64,000 nucleotides of DNA from Pseudocercospora fijiensis CIRAD86 (taxonomy: Eukaryota; Ascomycota; Dothideomycetes; Mycosphaerellales; Mycosphaerellaceae). Positions 60,552 through 64,000 of the stretch are shown here, one piece after another (positions within the stretch are counted from its first letter, which is position 1; every line of letters begins with the position of its first letter). The stretch lies in NCBI RefSeq assembly GCF_000340215.1, contig NW_006921535.1, positions 1,740,483-1,804,482 on the forward strand, given 5' to 3'. The notes beneath the pieces were generated by a model that saw nothing but the letters and a program-made list of their open reading frames with translations, searched no databases and had not been told where the DNA came from. Position numbers and translations under genes: made by a program.

Positions 60552-62418
60552 TCAAGAGAGCTGGTTTGAATTCAAGTGATATCCCAAAAAAGCTCATAAG
60601 TCACACAGCTGGCGCTCTGTGGTCTTGTTGAAGAGGTGTCCAAACTCTCACCTAGGATGGCATAGGGAACGACTGTATTCCGACCATCGAGCTCCGATGT
60701 TGAAGTCCCCCCGGAGCTATTGTTTCCTGCCGTGAGATCAACAGCGCTCAGTCCGCCACCGTCACCCGATGGCACTGTCGGCTTCCAAAATTCATGACCC
60801 AACCGAGAACAATTCTTCCCTGCAGGTCCTTCATCGTACCTACAATATCACCTGACATCTCTTCCTTTGAGGGGTGCTTTGATGGAATATGCCTCATCGC
60901 ATTTGGTCGATTCACAGAGATTCGGACACTCATGAACCAGATACTGTTGTAGAAGGAGAGCCATTAGCTGCATGGTCTGAAGAAGCCGCGCGAGGAAGTG
61001 AGCTGACCTACCTGCATATATCTCATCACAACGTAGACGCACGAGGTCTTGCCAGCTTCCGCTGGACAATGGTGGTTCTGTCCGAAGTTCACACTCTTGA
61101 ACACACCAAGCCCACCGGATGCGAAACGCTGAAGCTTTCTTCATCATGTGTGGTCGAAACATCTGACGGCCATTAATGATGGTCCTTCAAGAGCGTTAGT
61201 GCCATATATCATGTAACCTACTGTTGTCTTATGCTTACAGTCAACTGCTTGTGCTTGCTTGTGAACCCCCCCGATTTTCTGGACCAATTTCCTTTCGTGG
61301 TGACAGACCAGCTTGACGCCTCATCCAACTCCGCTCAGGAAGCATCACGGATTTGAGGAAGTGCTACTGACATCCCGACCAGACTTCAAATGGCGCCACT
61401 TGTATGGCTACTGAAAAGCATAGTGGAATTCTCGTGGGAACCAACCCCCCTCTACTTGCCAAACCAAAGGTCGCTGCTGCTGTTTGAGCAGCCCATTTAG
61501 GAACGAAGATGTATACCCTGATTTTTGCAAACGTTCACGACTTTCACAGCCTCACATGGTGTGCGTACATAAGTAACGTCGCAGGAGGACTCTGTGGGAA
61601 TTTTGGCATCTTGTTGCATAGGTAGGCAGCTTCATGGTCATACTTATGAACTTCAGAAATTGCATGTGTGCTCTGAAAATCTGAGACTGGCTGGGTACCT
61701 ACCTACCTACCTACCGCTCTCATCAACAACGCAAGAACAATACAAAGCAACAGTTCCATCATCAAAGCTCCCGGTGATTCTCAAGGGGCACTGATCTGCA
61801 CCTCTTATTAGCCAGACTTGTTGCCAGTCCAGTCCAGTCCAGAAATCTCCACTCATCTATCTCATCATGCCAATTCCTTCAGGATTGTGTCTCTGCAGCA
61901 TATTCTCCCTAATAATCCGCTTGGAGTTTCTACATACAGTACTTCTCCCACATTATCTCCGCAGGGGTTTCTAATAAAGGAGGTTGGGTGTTGGTTGGTG
62001 GTTGGTGGTTGGTACTCAGCGGCTTCCATCCATGTATACTTACCATGCGCCTGGGCACGTGGAGCTTAATAAAAAAAAGAACTAGGTTATAGATCTGCCG
62101 AACAGGATTTACCGTACAGTACGAGGCTGCGCTGCGGAATCTAAAGAAAAATTGATGAGCGGAATCTATGTATATGTACATTGAGCGGAACCTAGAAATT
62201 TGAGCGGAAAGACTGCACTGCACATATTCCCTAGGGACCTTCCAGTGAGTATTAGACAACAACTGGATGTGGCAAAAGTCGTGCAAGTGTTTAATCCTTG
62301 TCATGTTCTATGATTGTAGTCAGGTTCAGGTATCGGTAGTCATTAGATTCACTGAAAAATCGTGATGAGGCTCTCCCATATATCGTCATGATGCGCCTTG
62401 TTCATGTAATAGATACTT
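60552..62418. other. intergenic with a possible broken minus-strand gene
   Basis: Most shows nothing. On the minus strand, 60,943-60,652 reads as one frame, YLVHECPNLCESTKCDEAYS, then KAPLKGRDVR, a TGA stop at 60,850-60,848, then YDEGPAGKNCSRLGHEFWK and on to VPYAILG before a good GTGAGA donor. It may be a pseudogene or a mis-spliced small gene; no family is recognised. From 61,180 to 62,418 there is no supported gene, only short simple repeats. Confidence 0.35.
61696..61715. repeat. (TACC)n microsatellite
   Basis: Five tetranucleotide units in an otherwise empty intergenic stretch. A GGTT/GGTG-rich stretch lies near 61,985-62,012. Confidence 0.8.
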
Positions 62419-64000
62419 CTACATTCGATGCACCGAGTCATTCCTGCTCCATCTTCTGAATGTCTTGCCAGAGTAGTAGAACAAGAAGCCAAAAGAGCAC
62501 CACAATGTGATGAGACTCATGTTAGTCATGATGGGCGGGATGAAACCAGACTTCACAACCCAAGGTGTGATGAACTCGGCAAATCCGTAGCCCCACAGGT
62601 TCTTATTGACGGTAATTGAAACCATCAGACTTCCGGCGACAGGCTTGTAAGAGTCGACAGCGTAAGTCGTAGCCATGGCGGGAAGTGCAGCGACCTGGAG
62701 ACCAGCACAGGCGAAGCCGACGATAACGATGACTTCCCAGGACCATTTCCGGTCATAGCCAAATGCGACGATGAAGTTGCCGAGGATCATGATGAGGACG
62801 TAAGGGACTAGAAAGAATAGATCAGCATTGGTATGCTCACGCGGGAAAGTAGCACACGTACTCATAGCAGGCAGTCTCATCTCAGGCTCGCGAATGCCGC
62901 GATTCTTCTTGGTGGCGCGAGCGCTGACCCAGTCACTGAGCGGTCCAGCTGTAACGAGACCGATGATCGCGCCTGCCAGGATAGCGAAGTTCATGAAACC
63001 AATGCTTTGCGGGCTGAAGTTGTAAGGTGGTGCGGCGAAGTTCTGAGACTGTGTAAGGTTGATGGTGAGGAAGGAGCTGCAAGACCAGGAAACGACGAAG
63101 GAGGAGAATTCGACGATCGGGAACATGAAAAGCTTCCACGGAATCCAGAGATCGAGGAATATGCTCTTGAGCGGGTTCGGGCTTGGGGTGTAGACGCCCC
63201 ACTGTAGCCTGCTTGGAGCTCCTTTGCCGAGCCACGGATCTCTGGCGGCTGTGTCTTGTCGTGACATTGCATTTTCGTCCGCTTGAACTCCCGTGATGCC
63301 GGTCTTCTCGACGTCCTGATTAAAGTCAGTAAGCGTACTCTAGCGCCGCTGGGAGGGAAGCGCCTGTACGGAAGGAATGGATTTTCCTTTGTATGTGTGG
63401 CATAGTGCACGAACCTCGACATTGTCGGCAGAACTTGAGTTCTTTGAGTTCGTGTGAACTGTCTTCACAACATCATTGTCTGTAAGGAACTCGTCGCGAT
63501 GCGCACGATGCCATTTCGTTTCTGGGAACATGAAGATAACCATTAGGATGGATAGTCCAAGGAGGCCCGCATTGAGCCACCAAAAGCTTCGCCATCCGAT
63601 ATGAAGGTCCATGACTCCAGAGACGATCTTTGCAGTTGTCAGTGCCAAGTGCATGGACCGAAAAGGTAATACTCACCGGTCCGACCATCAAGCTGCCCAT
63701 GTAGGCTACCCAGTAGAGTGTATTCCAAAATCCACGATCGTGCAAGAAGAATATGTCAGCGATGACTTGGGGCTGAATCGTCTCTGCTGGGCCGGCACCG
63801 ATGCCATTCAGTACACAAGCTCCCATAAATTGTCCATATGTTGTGGCTTTCGCTCGCCATATCGACGAGGCAAGGCAGATGAGCTGGGAAAGGATGTAGA
63901 CTGGCCGTCGCCCACACGATGTGCTGATGGGCACCCTGGAGATAGTGTCAGCCGGAGAGACTCGGTTCAATGCGAGAGCTCGCACCAGATGAAATTGCTA
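62419..64000 (-). CDS. MFS transporter, 3' part (5' end beyond the window)
   Basis: A plasma-membrane type major-facilitator transporter, likely of the fungal DHA1/allantoate-like groups; the substrate is unknown. Exons in the window, right to left: 64000-63986, 63935-63677, 63627-63415, 63315-62862 and 62807-62419, with introns of 50, 49, 99 and 54 nt. Joins rebuild NFIW-VPIS, GSLMVGP-IVSGVMDL, SADNVE-DVEKTGITG and LPAM-IPYVLIMILG. The 54-nt intron is a multiple of three with no stop, so its retention would only insert 18 residues. Visible family features are CGRRPVYILSQ (the GRR loop after segment 2), GIGAGPAETIQPQVIAD, GWRSFWWLNAGLLG, FMFPETKWHR and a long central loop before the C-terminal half. 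The N-terminus and first membrane segment lie to the right of 64,000. Confidence 0.88.

Noticed and set aside
1..64000. Secondary-metabolite or other multi-gene cluster
   Set aside because: The oxygenase, GSTs, transporters and RING protein are scattered among housekeeping genes, with no backbone synthase or shared regulator between them.

Overview
The window is nuclear DNA of a filamentous ascomycete (Pezizomycotina). A Dothideomycete such as a Mycosphaerella relative is my guess and is not proven by the sequence. The fungal reading rests on short introns (about 49-99 nt) with GT-AG ends, often preceded by a CTGAC or CTAAC branch site, and on well-recognised eukaryotic housekeeping genes. 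Long TA-rich, stop-filled islands also look like repeats mutated by RIP (repeat-induced point mutation).

Layout. 1-3.1 kb is a RIP-like island with a short internal telomere-type tract, CCCTAA on the + strand. 3.2-20.7 kb is gene-rich: MAD2 and GUF1 are divergent; then come an FHA plus forkhead regulator of the FHL1 type (interrupted by a frame change), a 2OG-Fe(II) oxygenase, and a 1,605-residue low-complexity protein with an N-terminal histone-fold-like region and four copies of a short DF(I/L)R motif. 21.15-24.23 kb is a decayed hAT transposon. 25.9-47.2 kb holds a RING protein, an unassigned zinc-finger-like protein, an omega-type GST, a reticulon, a possible HET-like protein, a class II aldolase/adducin protein, DNA topoisomerase II (one-base frameshift in its tail), SNU23, a sugar transporter and a GPI-anchored alanine-rich repeat protein. 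47.2-59.3 kb is an accessory block. In it a Ure2p-type GST gene is split by a 3.7-kb hAT element with perfect 8-bp target duplications, and only the 3' end of an amino-acid permease survives next to a 6.5-kb Ty1/copia element with 169-bp LTRs. 59.5-64 kb carries exosome subunit RRP4 and an MFS transporter that runs off the right edge.

The genes do not form one pathway. Most are core functions: spindle checkpoint, mitochondrial translation, ribosome-gene control, ER shaping, topology, splicing and RNA decay. No single previously undescribed multi-gene system can be supported. The most unusual items are the 11-residue-repeat surface protein, the DF(I/L)R-repeat protein, the exactly reconstructable GST insertion, the repeated single-base frame breaks, and a probable GC-AG intron. 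Exon boundaries were placed by hand from splice signals and reading-frame continuity; no similarity search was possible.
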